Below are positions 17,422 through 26,656 of a stretch of DNA of 64,000 nucleotides, in pieces (the stretch's first letter is position 1; each line of letters opens with the position of its first letter). The position numbers and the translations under genes were made by a program. The DNA lies in NCBI RefSeq assembly GCF_013284055.1, contig NZ_CP054143.1, forward strand, positions 3,224,001 to 3,288,000, in the 5' to 3' direction. The stretch is from Deefgea piscis. GTDB taxonomy: Bacteria; Pseudomonadota; Gammaproteobacteria; Burkholderiales; Chitinibacteraceae. The notes below the pieces were generated by a model. It saw only the letters and a list, made by a program, of their open reading frames with translations, was not told the DNA's origin and made no database searches.

Positions 17422-17847
17422 TCACTTCTGCCCACTAGTCTGCGTGGCAAACGTCAGCTTGCCGTAGCCGGCGACCCTTGCCGCTTCCATCACGTTGACG
17501 ACGTTTTGGTGGCTAGTTTGCGCGTCGGCGTTGATGACGATCATCGGCTCGGCGTTGCTGCCCGCAGCGCGGCGTAGTTGTACCGCGAAATCGTCGGGGC
17601 TATTAAATTGGGCGGGTTGGCCGTTAATCATTAACTGCCCATTACCCGAAATGCCCACTTGAATCGATTGCGGTTGTTCTTCTTGCTTCACGGCATCGGC
17701 CGTAGGCAGGTTGATTTTCAGCTCGGCAAACTTGGAATACGTGGTCGTTGCCATCAAGAAAATCAAAATCACCAACAGCACGTCGATCAAGGGAATAAAG
17801 TTGATTTCCGGATCGATGCGGCCACGACGGCCTTTATTGAATTTCAT
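17422..17847 (-). CDS. exbD: Biopolymer transport protein ExbD
   Basis: 141 residues, one N-terminal transmembrane helix with the proton-conducting Asp in FIPLIDVLLVILIFLMATTT, then a periplasmic domain. With ExbB it harvests the proton-motive force to energise TonB (or TonB-like) outer-membrane transport. The N-terminal RRGRIDPEINFIPLIDV matches the Neisseriales exbD2 type that precedes lpxK. exbB is upstream on the same strand, but separated by 257 nt containing a hairpin repeat. No tonB is in the window. Confidence 0.94.
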   Translation of the reverse strand: MKFNKGRRGRIDPEINFIPLIDVLLVILIFLMATTTYSKFAELKINLPTADAVKQEEQPQSIQVGISGNGQLMINGQPAQFNSPDDFAVQLRRAAGSNAEPMIVINADAQTSHQNVVNVMEAARVAGYGKLTFATQTSGQK

Positions 17848-17990
17848 GTTTTATACCGCCTGCAAAGAGCGTTTTTTAAAGTAGCGAGCGCCCGTTTCGA
17901 GTGGGCGCTAAGAGCGCAGGAACTGATGCACACACAGTATGCCAATTCACCCTAACAATGCTCAAAACGGAGCGAGAAGTCCAAAGACAA

Positions 17991-18055
17991 GGCAAAAAGC
18001 GACGAAAAACCGGAGTTTACATAGGTAAATGAGGATTTTGAGTCGCTTTTTCGCC
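17991..18055. repeat. Hairpin element in the exbB-exbD gap
   Basis: GGCAAAAAGCGAC at 17991 pairs with GTCGCTTTTTCGCC ending at about 18055; inside it GTTTAC and GTAAAT form a second, smaller hairpin. The 257-nt spacer also holds a GGGCT/AGCCC hairpin with a T-run on the plus strand at ~18086-18107. The layout resembles dispersed intergenic elements rather than a gene. Confidence 0.6.
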
Positions 18056-18104
18056 GCGTAGCAAGTGCATAGCTAGCCGTATTTGGGCTTCGCAGCCCGT
18101 TTTT

Positions 18105-18716
18105 TTATTGGTGGCGTTCGCCGTGGACAATTTCAACCAGCTTAATCGCTTGCTGCTCCATCTCAACAATAAAGTCATCGACCTTGCTGGCAAAATAGCG
18201 ATAAAACATCAACGCTGGCACCGCAACGATAATCCCGAAAGCGGTGTTATACAGCGCAATCGAAATCCCGTGCGCCAAAGCGGCTGGATTACCGGCGCCA
18301 CTTGGGGCTTGCGAACCAAAAATCTCAATCATCCCGATCACGGTACCAAACAAACCCAATAGTGGCGTCACCGCGGCCAGCGTACCTAAAGTCGACAAAT
18401 AGCGATTTAAGTCATGAGCAACGGCGCTGCCGGTTTCTTCGATTGATTCTTTCATGATTTCGCGCGAGCTTTTTACGTTTTTCAAGCCCGCCGCCAACAC
18501 CTTGCCCAAGGGGCTAGACGCTGACAATTTATTCAAACTTTCTGCCGTCACGCCTTGGCTACGATACTCTTGTACCACTTTGGCCAAAGTACCTTGCGGC
18601 AACACCAATGTTTTACGTAAGGACAGCAAACGCTCAATAATAATGGTCACCGTTGCAATAGAAGCAGCGATAATCAGCCAGATGGGCCAGCCTGCGGCCT
18701 CGATGATAGCGAGCAT
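18105..18716 (-). CDS. exbB: MotA/TolQ/ExbB family proton channel protein ExbB
   Basis: 203 residues with three membrane helices: ~11-28, ~115-135 and ~155-178. LGTLAAVTPLLGLFGTVIGMI is the family signature of the second helix, and ALYNTAFGIIVAVPALMFY that of the third. It forms the pentameric ring around ExbD. Start ATG 18716 has an AAGG about 9 nt upstream. The gene order exbB-exbD-lpxK-trm112-kdsB-adk is typical of betaproteobacteria, supporting exbB over tolQ. Confidence 0.93.
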   Translation of the reverse strand: MLAIIEAAGWPIWLIIAASIATVTIIIERLLSLRKTLVLPQGTLAKVVQEYRSQGVTAESLNKLSASSPLGKVLAAGLKNVKSSREIMKESIEETGSAVAHDLNRYLSTLGTLAAVTPLLGLFGTVIGMIEIFGSQAPSGAGNPAALAHGISIALYNTAFGIIVAVPALMFYRYFASKVDDFIVEMEQQAIKLVEIVHGERHQ

Positions 18717-18892
18717 AATAAAAACCTTGATTAGACGAATGGCAAAAACCGCGTAACTTTAGCCCGAATACGGTGTAAGGGGAAGGGTTAGCGCTGAAGA
18801 TTTAAATAAGATTCACACTGCGCGCAAACGAAATGCGATTCCAAGGTCAATATTTGCGATTTTCCCAGCCGTGCTGCACGCTTCGTGCCTTG

Positions 18893-18950
18893 CCTCAGGC
18901 CAAAAACCGCACACAAACGCGATCCGCAAACCAAACATCAAAAACCCTAG
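18893..18950 (-). repeat. Dispersed 150-bp element, copy A (conserved core)
   Basis: Read on the minus strand, this segment aligns with 21757-21815 in the opposite orientation. A run of 25 bases (18912-18936) is identical to 21772-21796. The rest of the copy, down to about 18797, has diverged. The surrounding gap (18717-19200, 484 bases) between exbB and the permease otherwise shows no gene or recognisable riboswitch. Confidence 0.75.
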
Positions 18951-19200
18951 CATCGTCAAAAATTAAGCCCCAAAAAAACGCGTAAAAAACCTCACTCACA
19001 AATTGCAAGCCCCTTCGATGTAAATGCTCAATACAGCCTTTAGCGCCAGATTGCTTTAGAATTGTCTATTAAACACGTCTGTAATCCATCGTTCCCGTAC
19101 ACACTTAAGCCAGTATCGCCGGTGCGTTAGGGTGGAGCACGACGCAAGAAATAGTCGATTAACGACTTATTTTATTTTTAGTTTTTATTTTGAGAACCCC

Positions 19201-20535
19201 ATGAATCAAGCGCCCTCTCCCGCCGAGTCTACGAGTCTACTCGAGCGTTTTTTTAAACTACAGCGCCATGGCTCTGATGCCAAAACCGAGTTCATCGCTG
19301 GGGTCACTACCTTTTTGACGATGGTGTACATCATCTTTGTCAATCCACAAATCTTGTCCAATGCCGGCATGGATCCACAAGCCGTTTTTGTTGCCACTTG
19401 CGTGGTGACAGGGCTGAGCTGCATTTTAATGGGGGCCGTTGCCAACCTACCCATTGCCATTGCACCAGCGATGGGGCTGAATGCCTTTTTTGCTTTTGTG
19501 GTCGTCACTGGCATGGGCTATTCGTGGCAAATCGGTATGGGTACGATTTTCTGGGGCGCGCTGGGCATGCTGATCCTAACGCTATTGCGTGTGCGTTACT
19601 GGCTGGTGGTCAACATTCCACATAGCTTGCGCGTCGGGATTACCGCCGGGATTGGTTTATTGATTGCGTTGATTGGCTTACAAAACACCGGCATTGTGGT
19701 GGCTAATCCAGCAACAATGGTCGCCGTGGGTAATTTAGCGTCGATCCCTTGTATTTTGGGCGCTTTGGGCTTTTTTATTATTTGCATTTGCGCGCAAAAA
19801 GGCATTCATTCAGCGGTATTACTTTCAATCGCCGTGACCACCCTACTCGGGTTTTTATTGGGTGATGTGAGCTTTAAAGGCGTCGTAGCGTTACCACCGA
19901 GCATGTCTCCGGTATTGGGCCAGCTCGACTTAATGGGCTCACTCGACATTGCTTTGGCGGGGGTGATTTTTTCATTCTTGCTGGTGAATTTGTTTGACTC
20001 ATCAGGCACCTTAATTGGTGTGACGACACGCGCCAAAATGATCGATGATCAAGGCCGTTTCCCACGCATGAAGCAAGCGATGGTGGTGGATAGCTTAAGC
20101 TCAATCAGCGGCGCGGTGCTCGGCACTTCGGCCACATCGGCGTATATCGAAAGCACCTCGGGCGTTGCTGTCGGCGGGCGTACCGGCTTAACTGCGATTG
20201 TGGTTGGGGTGTTATTTTTGCTGGCGGTGTTTTTCTCGCCGCTGGCCGCCATGGTGCCAGGCTATGCCGCTGCGGGTGCAATGATTTTTGTCGGTGTGTT
20301 GATGTGCTCTGAACTGGCCAAAGTCAATTGGGAAGACCTCACCGAAGCCGTTCCGTCTTTTATTGCGGCCGTGATGATGCCGTTTACGTTTTCGATTACC
20401 GAGGGCGTAGCGATGGGCTTTATTGCCTATTGCGTGATGAAAACCGGCACTGGCCGTTGGCGTGAAATCCACCCTTGCTCATGGATTGTGGCGGGTTTAT
20501 TTGCGCTTAAGTTTTTCTGGGTCGACGCACACTAA
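19201..20535 (+). CDS. NCS2-family purine permease (AzgA-like guanine/hypoxanthine)
   Basis: 444-residue inner-membrane permease with about 12-14 helices. The opening RFFKLQRHGSDAKTEFIAG followed by TTFLTMVYIIFVNPQILS is diagnostic of the AzgA subfamily, as are APAMGLNAFFAFVVV and LFDSSGTLIGVTTRAKM. AzgA members import adenine, guanine or hypoxanthine with protons; the exact substrate is not resolvable here. The frame extends to 19132, but ATG 19201 fits the family start. Followed by a strong terminator; it appears to be monocistronic. Confidence 0.92.
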   Translation: MNQAPSPAESTSLLERFFKLQRHGSDAKTEFIAGVTTFLTMVYIIFVNPQILSNAGMDPQAVFVATCVVTGLSCILMGAVANLPIAIAPAMGLNAFFAFVVVTGMGYSWQIGMGTIFWGALGMLILTLLRVRYWLVVNIPHSLRVGITAGIGLLIALIGLQNTGIVVANPATMVAVGNLASIPCILGALGFFIICICAQKGIHSAVLLSIAVTTLLGFLLGDVSFKGVVALPPSMSPVLGQLDLMGSLDIALAGVIFSFLLVNLFDSSGTLIGVTTRAKMIDDQGRFPRMKQAMVVDSLSSISGAVLGTSATSAYIESTSGVAVGGRTGLTAIVVGVLFLLAVFFSPLAAMVPGYAAAGAMIFVGVLMCSELAKVNWEDLTEAVPSFIAAVMMPFTFSITEGVAMGFIAYCVMKTGTGRWREIHPCSWIVAGLFALKFFWVDAH

Positions 20536-20570
20536 AGCGTTGTGATCGCCCTTAGCGCTGATCACACTTT

Positions 20571-20615
20571 AAAAAAAGCCTTACCCCGAGTCCATCGGGA
20601 TAAGGCTTTTTTTTT
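20571..20615 (+). terminator. Rho-independent terminator after the purine permease
   Basis: AAAAAAGCCTTACCCCGA and TCGGGATAAGGCTTTTTT pair with one mismatch around a 4-5-nt loop, followed by nine T residues on the plus strand. Confidence 0.9.
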
Positions 20616-20737
20616 GCTTGTGTCTCTGCGCTAGCCGATTTTTGTGGGGCTACGTTCAAGCGAGCGCACACCTTAAATCGTCGGCTAAAGCCGACCCGAC
20701 AACATGGTTTTCTGAACGAAAAACATCAGCAAACAGT

Positions 20738-21685
20738 TTAACCTTTTGCCACCGCCTGCGCGCTCGGCATATTTTCACGCGGAATAATCGCCCCCGGGTG
20801 CTGAATCACAATCCCAGCCAAACGATGCGCCTGCATCGCTGCCGCTGAATAATCCATACCTTGCAAACGCGCGGCTAAATAGCCCGCAGCAAATGAGTCC
20901 CCTGCCGCCGTGGTATCCACCACTTTAGTGACGGGCTCGGCCGAGATTTCAATTTGCATTTGTGCAGTGGCGACAATACACGCGCTACCACCGCGTTTAA
21001 TCACCACCTCAGTTACGCCGCACGCTTGAGCTCGCGCAATCACCGCTGCGACCGATTCTTCGCCATACAGCGCCACTTCATCGTCTAGCGTTAGCAAGGC
21101 AATATCGGCCAATTGCAAAATAGCGCGGTAATTGGCTTGCGCCACTTCGCGGCTTTCCCACAAACGCTGGCGGTAGTTATTATCAAACACAATCTGGCTG
21201 CCGGCGGCCTTGGCTTTTTGCAGCTCAGCCAATAACACCACGCGATCAGCGGCGCTTAAAATCGCCAGACTAATCCCTGACAAATAAATCATCCGGCACT
21301 CTGCCAAACCAGCCAACACGCTAGGTGCCGCTGGATGCTGCAGCCAATATTTGGCAGCCGAATCGCTGCGCCAGTAATGAAAATGCCGCTCGCCACTGTC
21401 TTCGGTTTCAATCAAATACATACCGGGCAAGCGGCATTGATCTTGCAGCACCCAATCGGTACAAATTTGCTCGCCTTGCCAAGCTTGCATCATTTCATGA
21501 CTAAAGCCATCCACGCCTAAAGCAGTTACATATCGTACTTCAAACGCGGCATCGAGCTGACGCGCCAAATAAATCGCCGTATTCAGCGTATCGCCACCAA
21601 AGCGATAATTTAAATGCGCGGGCTCGCGGCGCAGTTCGATCATACATTCGCCGATTAAAGCGATACCTTGTGCTGTTTTATTCAT
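20738..21685 (-). CDS. kdgK: 2-keto-3-deoxygluconate kinase (PfkB family)
   Basis: 315-residue sugar kinase. N-terminal IALIGECMIELR, then FGGDTLNTAIYLARQL (sugar binding), VTALGVDGFSHEM and the PfkB signature 2 segment VDTTAAGDSFAAGYLA with the catalytic Asp. These residues are those of KdgK rather than fructokinase. It phosphorylates the 2-keto-3-deoxygluconate made by UxuA, and is the distal gene on the minus strand of the hexuronate locus, 392 nt after the GH31 gene. The frame can begin at 21706, but ATG 21685 (MNKTAQGIALIG) suits the family better. Confidence 0.88.
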   Translation of the reverse strand: MNKTAQGIALIGECMIELRREPAHLNYRFGGDTLNTAIYLARQLDAAFEVRYVTALGVDGFSHEMMQAWQGEQICTDWVLQDQCRLPGMYLIETEDSGERHFHYWRSDSAAKYWLQHPAAPSVLAGLAECRMIYLSGISLAILSAADRVVLLAELQKAKAAGSQIVFDNNYRQRLWESREVAQANYRAILQLADIALLTLDDEVALYGEESVAAVIARAQACGVTEVVIKRGGSACIVATAQMQIEISAEPVTKVVDTTAAGDSFAAGYLAARLQGMDYSAAAMQAHRLAGIVIQHPGAIIPRENMPSAQAVAKG

Positions 21686-21756
21686 AATGAGATCACTTCC
21701 ATTCAAATCGACGGCACTACAAACACCGTCAAAACGCTACGTTAATCAAGCAAGCA

Positions 21757-21909
21757 CTAGGGTCTGTTGACGTTTGGTTTGCGGATCGCGTTTGTGCTGC
21801 TTTTGGCCTGAAACAAGGAGAAAGACGCGTGGCATAGTCATTCTATGCAAGCGTTTTTCAACGCAGTGTCAGGCTGACTTGATTTAAAAAATCCGCAGCC
21901 AAACCCTAA
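21757..21909 (+). repeat. Dispersed 150-bp element, copy B
   Basis: Bounded by imperfect terminal inverted repeats: TTTGGTTTGCGGAT at 21773 and ATCCGCAGCCAAA at 21891. An internal hairpin CATAG/CTATG lies at ~21833-21847, and GCGTTTTTCAACGCAGTGTCAGG follows. It shares a 25-nt identical core with copy A at 18912-18936. It occupies much of the 392-base gap between kdgK and the GH31 gene. Confidence 0.75.
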
Positions 21910-21932
21910 GGTCTTGCTATAAATATAGGGGT

Positions 21933-21981
21933 GGGTATATCAATAGGCCTTTTATATTTAATGTTCCACATCAATATACCC
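21933..21981. repeat. 49-bp GGGTAT/ATACCC hairpin element, copy 1
   Basis: Arms GGGTATAT and ATATACCC separated by 33 bases. One of a family of ~49-bp elements with the same end motifs and near-constant length in this window. Confidence 0.65.
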
Positions 21982-22077
21982 AAGATAACTGCATTCAATT
22001 TTAGTGTAAATGCGCTACCACACTCGTCGGCCTAAAACTGAAAACAGCCAAACCAGCAACACGTTTTCTACACACCA

Positions 22078-24447
22078 TCAAACCGGCAATTGAAAAGCAG
22101 CAGCGAGCTGGCCATTCACTCGTAGCGTACGCTTTTCGCCTTGTGGCAGGACCATATTTAACTGCGTCCACGCCGGTCGATAGTCGCCGGTCACCGTAAT
22201 ACGCACATCAATATATTGCGTGTCGCACCGCATTTGCCAATTCAGTTGCAGAGCATGGCCGTCTTGCCAAGCATGGCTTTCACCATCGTCGTCAAACACC
22301 ACGCCCACACTGCAACCCATACCACGCAGCGGGAACAAGCGTAATTCGCGCTCAGTATCGAGCTTTGCGGCCACAAAAGCCTCACGCGCCGACATTGGCA
22401 ACGCCGCACCCGCACGCACCAATAGCGGCAAACGCTCTAATGGTGCATCCAGCTCAATGGTTTGCGCGCCACCAAACCATTGGCCGGTATAAAAGCAATA
22501 CCAACCTTGGCCATTGTCTGGCAAATACACCGAACGACGGCGCTGCCCCGCCTCCACCACGCTGGCAACTAACACATCGCGCCCGAGCATAAAGTCATCC
22601 GTCTCAGCAAACGTATTCGCATCGTGCTCGTGATCCAAGAAAGTCGGCCTCAGCATGGGCTCATCATCTTGGCACGCCTGCCAGAGCAAGGTGTAAAAAT
22701 ACGGCAATAAGCGATAACGCAGTGCAATCACATCGCGAATCATCGCGCTCACCGCCGGATACATCCACGGTTCATTCACCGTTTGGTCGTCATTCCACGA
22801 ATGAATCGTAAAGCGCGGATGCATCACGCCATTTTGTACCCAACGAACAAACAGTTCCGGCTCAGGACGCAAACCAGAAAAACCGCCGACATCATGGCCC
22901 ACATTAAATAAGCCCGACAAACTCATCCCCACACCCATGCGGATGTTGTAACGCAAAGTCTGCCAATTGGTTCGATTGTCGCCACTCCACGTTTGCACAT
23001 AACGCTGCATCCCCGCGCAACCAGAACGAGAAATCAGATACGGCCTTTTGCTCGGCGCAAATCGTTGCTGTGCTTCAAACGAGGCGCGCATCATTAATAA
23101 AGGCATTAAGGGGCGAATCTGCTCAATCGTCATGGCCTGACCAAAGCCATGACAACGTGCGCCACGATCCCAAATTTCGTACTCGTTATTGTCGTTCCAA
23201 GTGGCATCAATCCCTTGCTCTAGCAATTGCGTGGTGACATTGTCTTGCCACCACGCAATCGTTGCTGGATTGGTAAAGTCCAAATGCGAGCCTTCATCAT
23301 CCCAATACACCGACATTTCGGGCTGATCGAGCACTGAATCTTGAATAAACAAGCCTTGCGCGGTTAAGTCTTGATACTGCGGATGATCGTGTAATAAACA
23401 CGGTTTGATATTGGCCGCCAGTTTCATTCCTGCGGCATGAAAATCCGCACTCATTTGCTGTGGGTCGGGGATTTTGTCGCGATTCCAATTAAACACATAC
23501 CGTTTGCCGCCAATCGAGGTATAGCCCGAAGACAATTGGAACGAATCGCACGGTATCGCATACTGCTGGCAACCGCTAATAAATTGCGACAATTGCTGCT
23601 GTGCATCAGGCGCATCAGTGTATTGCATGGTCGAGCCGCTATAACCCAAACTCCATTTGGGGCCAAACAGCGTTTTACCGGTTAAACGAACAAAGGCTTT
23701 AGTCACATCCAGCACTTGCGGCCCAAGCATCAGGTAATAATCTAAATCGCCCGCCTCGGCCTGATAGCGGCGATACGGCAAGTGATAATTATCCAGCTCA
23801 TTGCCCAAATCAAACTGCGTGGTGCTCAAATTGTCATAAAACAAACCAAAGCTCACGCCTTCATGGCGAGTAATCGTCAACGGCAAGTGTTTATATAAGG
23901 GGTCGGTCGATGCCGCGTTATACCCCATGGCATCGAGATTACGCATTTCAAAGCGGCGACCTTTACGGTTTAAGTCCCCAGCTTTTTCACCCAAACCATA
24001 ATAATCATCAGCAGCAAAACGGCGCTGATAATGCGCCACACCCGAGCCTTGTGGGCTGATTTGATACGCATGCTGGGCACGATCTTCGGCCAAATGCTGC
24101 CATTCTCCGGCCGCATCACAGTATTCCCACACCAAACGCAACGGCTGATCAATCGTCACGCGCAACTGCGAAGTACTTAAACACAAACTGGTATCAGACT
24201 GTGTCAATTGGAAAGCAGGCAGGCTAAAGCCATCCATACTCAACCGCGAGCGCCCAGCCCAAGGTACATCGCCAGTGGGGGCAATCGACCAAGTACGATT
24301 GAGTGCTAATTGACCATTTTTTTGAATTAAAACGCGAAATAATTTTTCTTCTAACACCGAAATACAAAATACGTGCTGCTGATCGACTAAAAGCTCAATA
24401 CCCGAATCCAATTGCCGATGCAAAACCCAAGATTTTAATGCTTTCAT
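22078..24447 (-). CDS. Glycoside hydrolase family 31
   Basis: ~789-residue retaining alpha-glycosidase. The order is an N-terminal beta-sandwich, a (beta/alpha)8 barrel (~255-590) and C-terminal beta domains. The nucleophile Asp is in DATWNDNNEYE (~419), and the acid/base Asp in TWSGDNRTNW (~490). GLGEKAGDLNRKG and the later MRASFEAQQR segment are typical GH31 landmarks. No signal peptide, so it acts in the cytosol on imported oligosaccharides. The context (TRAP transporter, uxaC, uxuAB, kdgK) suggests it frees a sugar from a hexuronate-containing glycoside; alpha-glucosidase, alpha-xylosidase and alpha-galactosidase are all known in GH31, so specificity is open. AGGTG lies 6 nt before ATG 24447, which I prefer over ATG 24453. 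Confidence 0.9.
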   Translation of the reverse strand: MKALKSWVLHRQLDSGIELLVDQQHVFCISVLEEKLFRVLIQKNGQLALNRTWSIAPTGDVPWAGRSRLSMDGFSLPAFQLTQSDTSLCLSTSQLRVTIDQPLRLVWEYCDAAGEWQHLAEDRAQHAYQISPQGSGVAHYQRRFAADDYYGLGEKAGDLNRKGRRFEMRNLDAMGYNAASTDPLYKHLPLTITRHEGVSFGLFYDNLSTTQFDLGNELDNYHLPYRRYQAEAGDLDYYLMLGPQVLDVTKAFVRLTGKTLFGPKWSLGYSGSTMQYTDAPDAQQQLSQFISGCQQYAIPCDSFQLSSGYTSIGGKRYVFNWNRDKIPDPQQMSADFHAAGMKLAANIKPCLLHDHPQYQDLTAQGLFIQDSVLDQPEMSVYWDDEGSHLDFTNPATIAWWQDNVTTQLLEQGIDATWNDNNEYEIWDRGARCHGFGQAMTIEQIRPLMPLLMMRASFEAQQRFAPSKRPYLISRSGCAGMQRYVQTWSGDNRTNWQTLRYNIRMGVGMSLSGLFNVGHDVGGFSGLRPEPELFVRWVQNGVMHPRFTIHSWNDDQTVNEPWMYPAVSAMIRDVIALRYRLLPYFYTLLWQACQDDEPMLRPTFLDHEHDANTFAETDDFMLGRDVLVASVVEAGQRRRSVYLPDNGQGWYCFYTGQWFGGAQTIELDAPLERLPLLVRAGAALPMSAREAFVAAKLDTERELRLFPLRGMGCSVGVVFDDDGESHAWQDGHALQLNWQMRCDTQYIDVRITVTGDYRPAWTQLNMVLPQGEKRTLRVNGQLAAAFQLPV

Positions 24448-24599
24448 TTTCATCACCTATTTGCAAAATAAGTTAATCGACCAATCTGCCGGCAATACCT
24501 GCCCTTGGCGCGATCAGATTGGCGCAAAAAACCATCAAAGCGTGTATTGAATTACTTCGGCGGTAGCCAGCCACACGCCGAAGTAGAGCGAAAATTGAA

Positions 24600-25907
24600 T
24601 TATTCGTAACCGAACAAATTAGGAATAAACATTGAAATTTCAGGCACAAAAATCACCGCCAACAATGCCAAGACAATGGCACCGTATAAAGGCAATAAAG
24701 GCTTAATGACTTTTTCGATCGACACTTTAGCCACCGAGCAACCAATAAACAGCGAGCTCCCCACCGGTGGTGTGCAAATCCCTAAACACAGATTAAAAGT
24801 CATCATGACCCCGAAATGAATCGGATTCATGCCCAATTCAACCACGGCAATCGGGTAAAAAATCGGGGTAAAAATCAAAATCGCGGGGGTCATATCCATA
24901 AAGAAACCGACCACCAAAAACACCAAATTGATAATTAATAAAATGATGATTGGATTATCCGAGATCGCCAACAAACCATCGCTAATGGTCGCTGGAATAT
25001 CAGTAAACACCATCGCATAACTCATCCCCATTGAAACGCCAATCAATAGCATCACAATCGAGGTCACCAAGGCCGATTCCAAAATAATGCTTGGCAAATC
25101 TTTAAGGCTTAAATCGCGATATAAGAAAGTCAGCACCAAGCAATACACCACGGCAATGGCCGAAGCTTCAGTCGGCGTGCAAAGGCCCGACAAAATACCG
25201 CCCATAATGATGATAATCAGCATTAACGATGGAATCGCGGCTTTGCCGTAAAAAATGAAGTCTTTTAATGTTGGTTTTTGCTCCGCCACATAACCGCGTT
25301 TTCTCGCGATTAAACCGGCAATCACCATCAAAGCACCGCCCCACAAAATACCTGGCAAATAACCGGCTAAAAAGAGCGCCGCAACTGATGTGCCACCAGA
25401 CACCAAGGAATACACAATAAAGGTATTGGAAGGTGGAATCAGCAAGCCCACAGGGGCAGAAGCAATATTTACCGCCGCAGAAAACGCCGGATCATAACCT
25501 TCTTTTTTTTGTAGTGGCGCCATCACCCCACCGACCGCCGCTGCCGACGCAACGGCCGAGCCAGACAATGCACCAAACATCATATTGGCCAGCACATTGC
25601 AATGCAGTAAAGGACCAGGCAAACGGCCACCCAGCACTTTGGCAAAATTAATCAAGCGAATCGCCAAACCACCGCGATTCATAATATTGCCGGCCAGAAT
25701 AAAAAATGGAATCGCTAATAAACCAAAGCTATCTAATCCCGACGCCATTTTTTGCGCCATGGTCATCAAACTCGACGTCAGCGGAATATCTGCAGCAAAC
25801 ACCAAAGTGGCAATCGACGATAAGCCAATGGCAAATGAAACGGGTAAACCCAAGAAAATCAAAACAAAAAACAAACCAAATAAAACCGACAGCGCAAACC
25901 AATCCAT
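24600..25907 (-). CDS. dctM: TRAP transporter large permease (DctM-like)
   Basis: 435 residues with about 12 membrane helices; the channel subunit of a sodium-driven tripartite carboxylate transporter. LGLPVSFAIGLSSIATLVF, then AIPFFILAGNIMNRGG and the SGSAVASAAAVGGVMAP region are family hallmarks, as is TPPVGSSLFIGCSVAK near the C-terminus. AAGGAG precedes ATG 25907. It follows dctQ with a 2-nt gap. Placement in the uronate locus makes hexuronate the likely substrate; this is inference from context. Confidence 0.95.
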   Translation of the reverse strand: MDWFALSVLFGLFFVLIFLGLPVSFAIGLSSIATLVFAADIPLTSSLMTMAQKMASGLDSFGLLAIPFFILAGNIMNRGGLAIRLINFAKVLGGRLPGPLLHCNVLANMMFGALSGSAVASAAAVGGVMAPLQKKEGYDPAFSAAVNIASAPVGLLIPPSNTFIVYSLVSGGTSVAALFLAGYLPGILWGGALMVIAGLIARKRGYVAEQKPTLKDFIFYGKAAIPSLMLIIIIMGGILSGLCTPTEASAIAVVYCLVLTFLYRDLSLKDLPSIILESALVTSIVMLLIGVSMGMSYAMVFTDIPATISDGLLAISDNPIIILLIINLVFLVVGFFMDMTPAILIFTPIFYPIAVVELGMNPIHFGVMMTFNLCLGICTPPVGSSLFIGCSVAKVSIEKVIKPLLPLYGAIVLALLAVIFVPEISMFIPNLFGYE

Positions 25908-25909
25908 GA

Positions 25910-26389
25910 TTATGCTCCTTGTAACTGTGGCGCTTTCAAGTCTTGAAGTAAATCATTCAAGCTATAAAAAGTGATGGCTAAACCATTGAGGGGAATCGCT
26001 AAATAGATAATCCACATCGGGATATGCATCGCACTAGACACTTGGCCTTGGGTATTAAGCATGGCCATATACCCGCCCATTACCATCACCGAAACAGAAA
26101 AAACAATCACTAAGCAATGAATCAATCGATCAGACCATACTTTGCGACGACCACTTAAACGACTGGTTAATAAGTCAATCGCCAAATGCCGTTTTTGTCC
26201 ATGCGCCAAAGAAGCACCAAATAAACCCACCCAAATAAAAATAAACCGAGCGCCCTCATCAGTAAACGTACTGTTCACACCCATCCAACGTGCCAACACT
26301 TGCCAAATAATACAAATGAGTAGCATTGAAAACAAAAAAATAATCAATTTGGATAAAACAAAATCCAAGCAGCGTTTAATCAATTCCAT
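25910..26389 (-). CDS. dctQ: TRAP transporter small permease (DctQ-like)
   Basis: 159-residue protein with four membrane helices. QVLARWMGVNSTFTDEGARF, then FIWVGLFGASLAHGQKRHLAID are the DctQ signature. TAAGGA at 26398-26403 stands 8 nt before ATG 26389, so this start is preferred over the frame's upstream codon at 26407. Supports assembly of the large permease and docking of the binding protein. Confidence 0.93.
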   Translation of the reverse strand: MELIKRCLDFVLSKLIIFLFSMLLICIIWQVLARWMGVNSTFTDEGARFIFIWVGLFGASLAHGQKRHLAIDLLTSRLSGRRKVWSDRLIHCLVIVFSVSVMVMGGYMAMLNTQGQVSSAMHIPMWIIYLAIPLNGLAITFYSLNDLLQDLKAPQLQGA

Positions 26390-26656
26390 AATATTATCCT
26401 TAACCACTTATAAATATATTTACAACTAACCGTACAACCTTATCTTGGCATTACCCGTCTCTGTATCGAGCTCATCGTAACGCGCACGTTTTTAGATAAC
26501 CTTTGCACGATTTAATGACAAAACAATTTATCAAGAGATAATTAATTCTCGATACACAATCATCAACGATTTATGCGTTGCAATAATTGCGATAAAGCAA
26601 AGAATTAATCAGATTTTTAGATCGCCAAATGTAATTAATTACATCTAGCAATGGAC
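26390..26656. other. AT-rich spacer between dctP terminator and dctQ
   Basis: No gene seen. It contains near-palindromes such as GAGATAATTAATTCTC (~26535-26550), which could be regulator sites or a second promoter for dctQM. Nothing can be named with confidence. Confidence 0.4.

Noticed and set aside
18952-19200. Possible purine riboswitch before the AzgA-like permease
   Set aside because: No conserved three-way junction loops or pairing could be found; purine riboswitches are also uncommon in this group.
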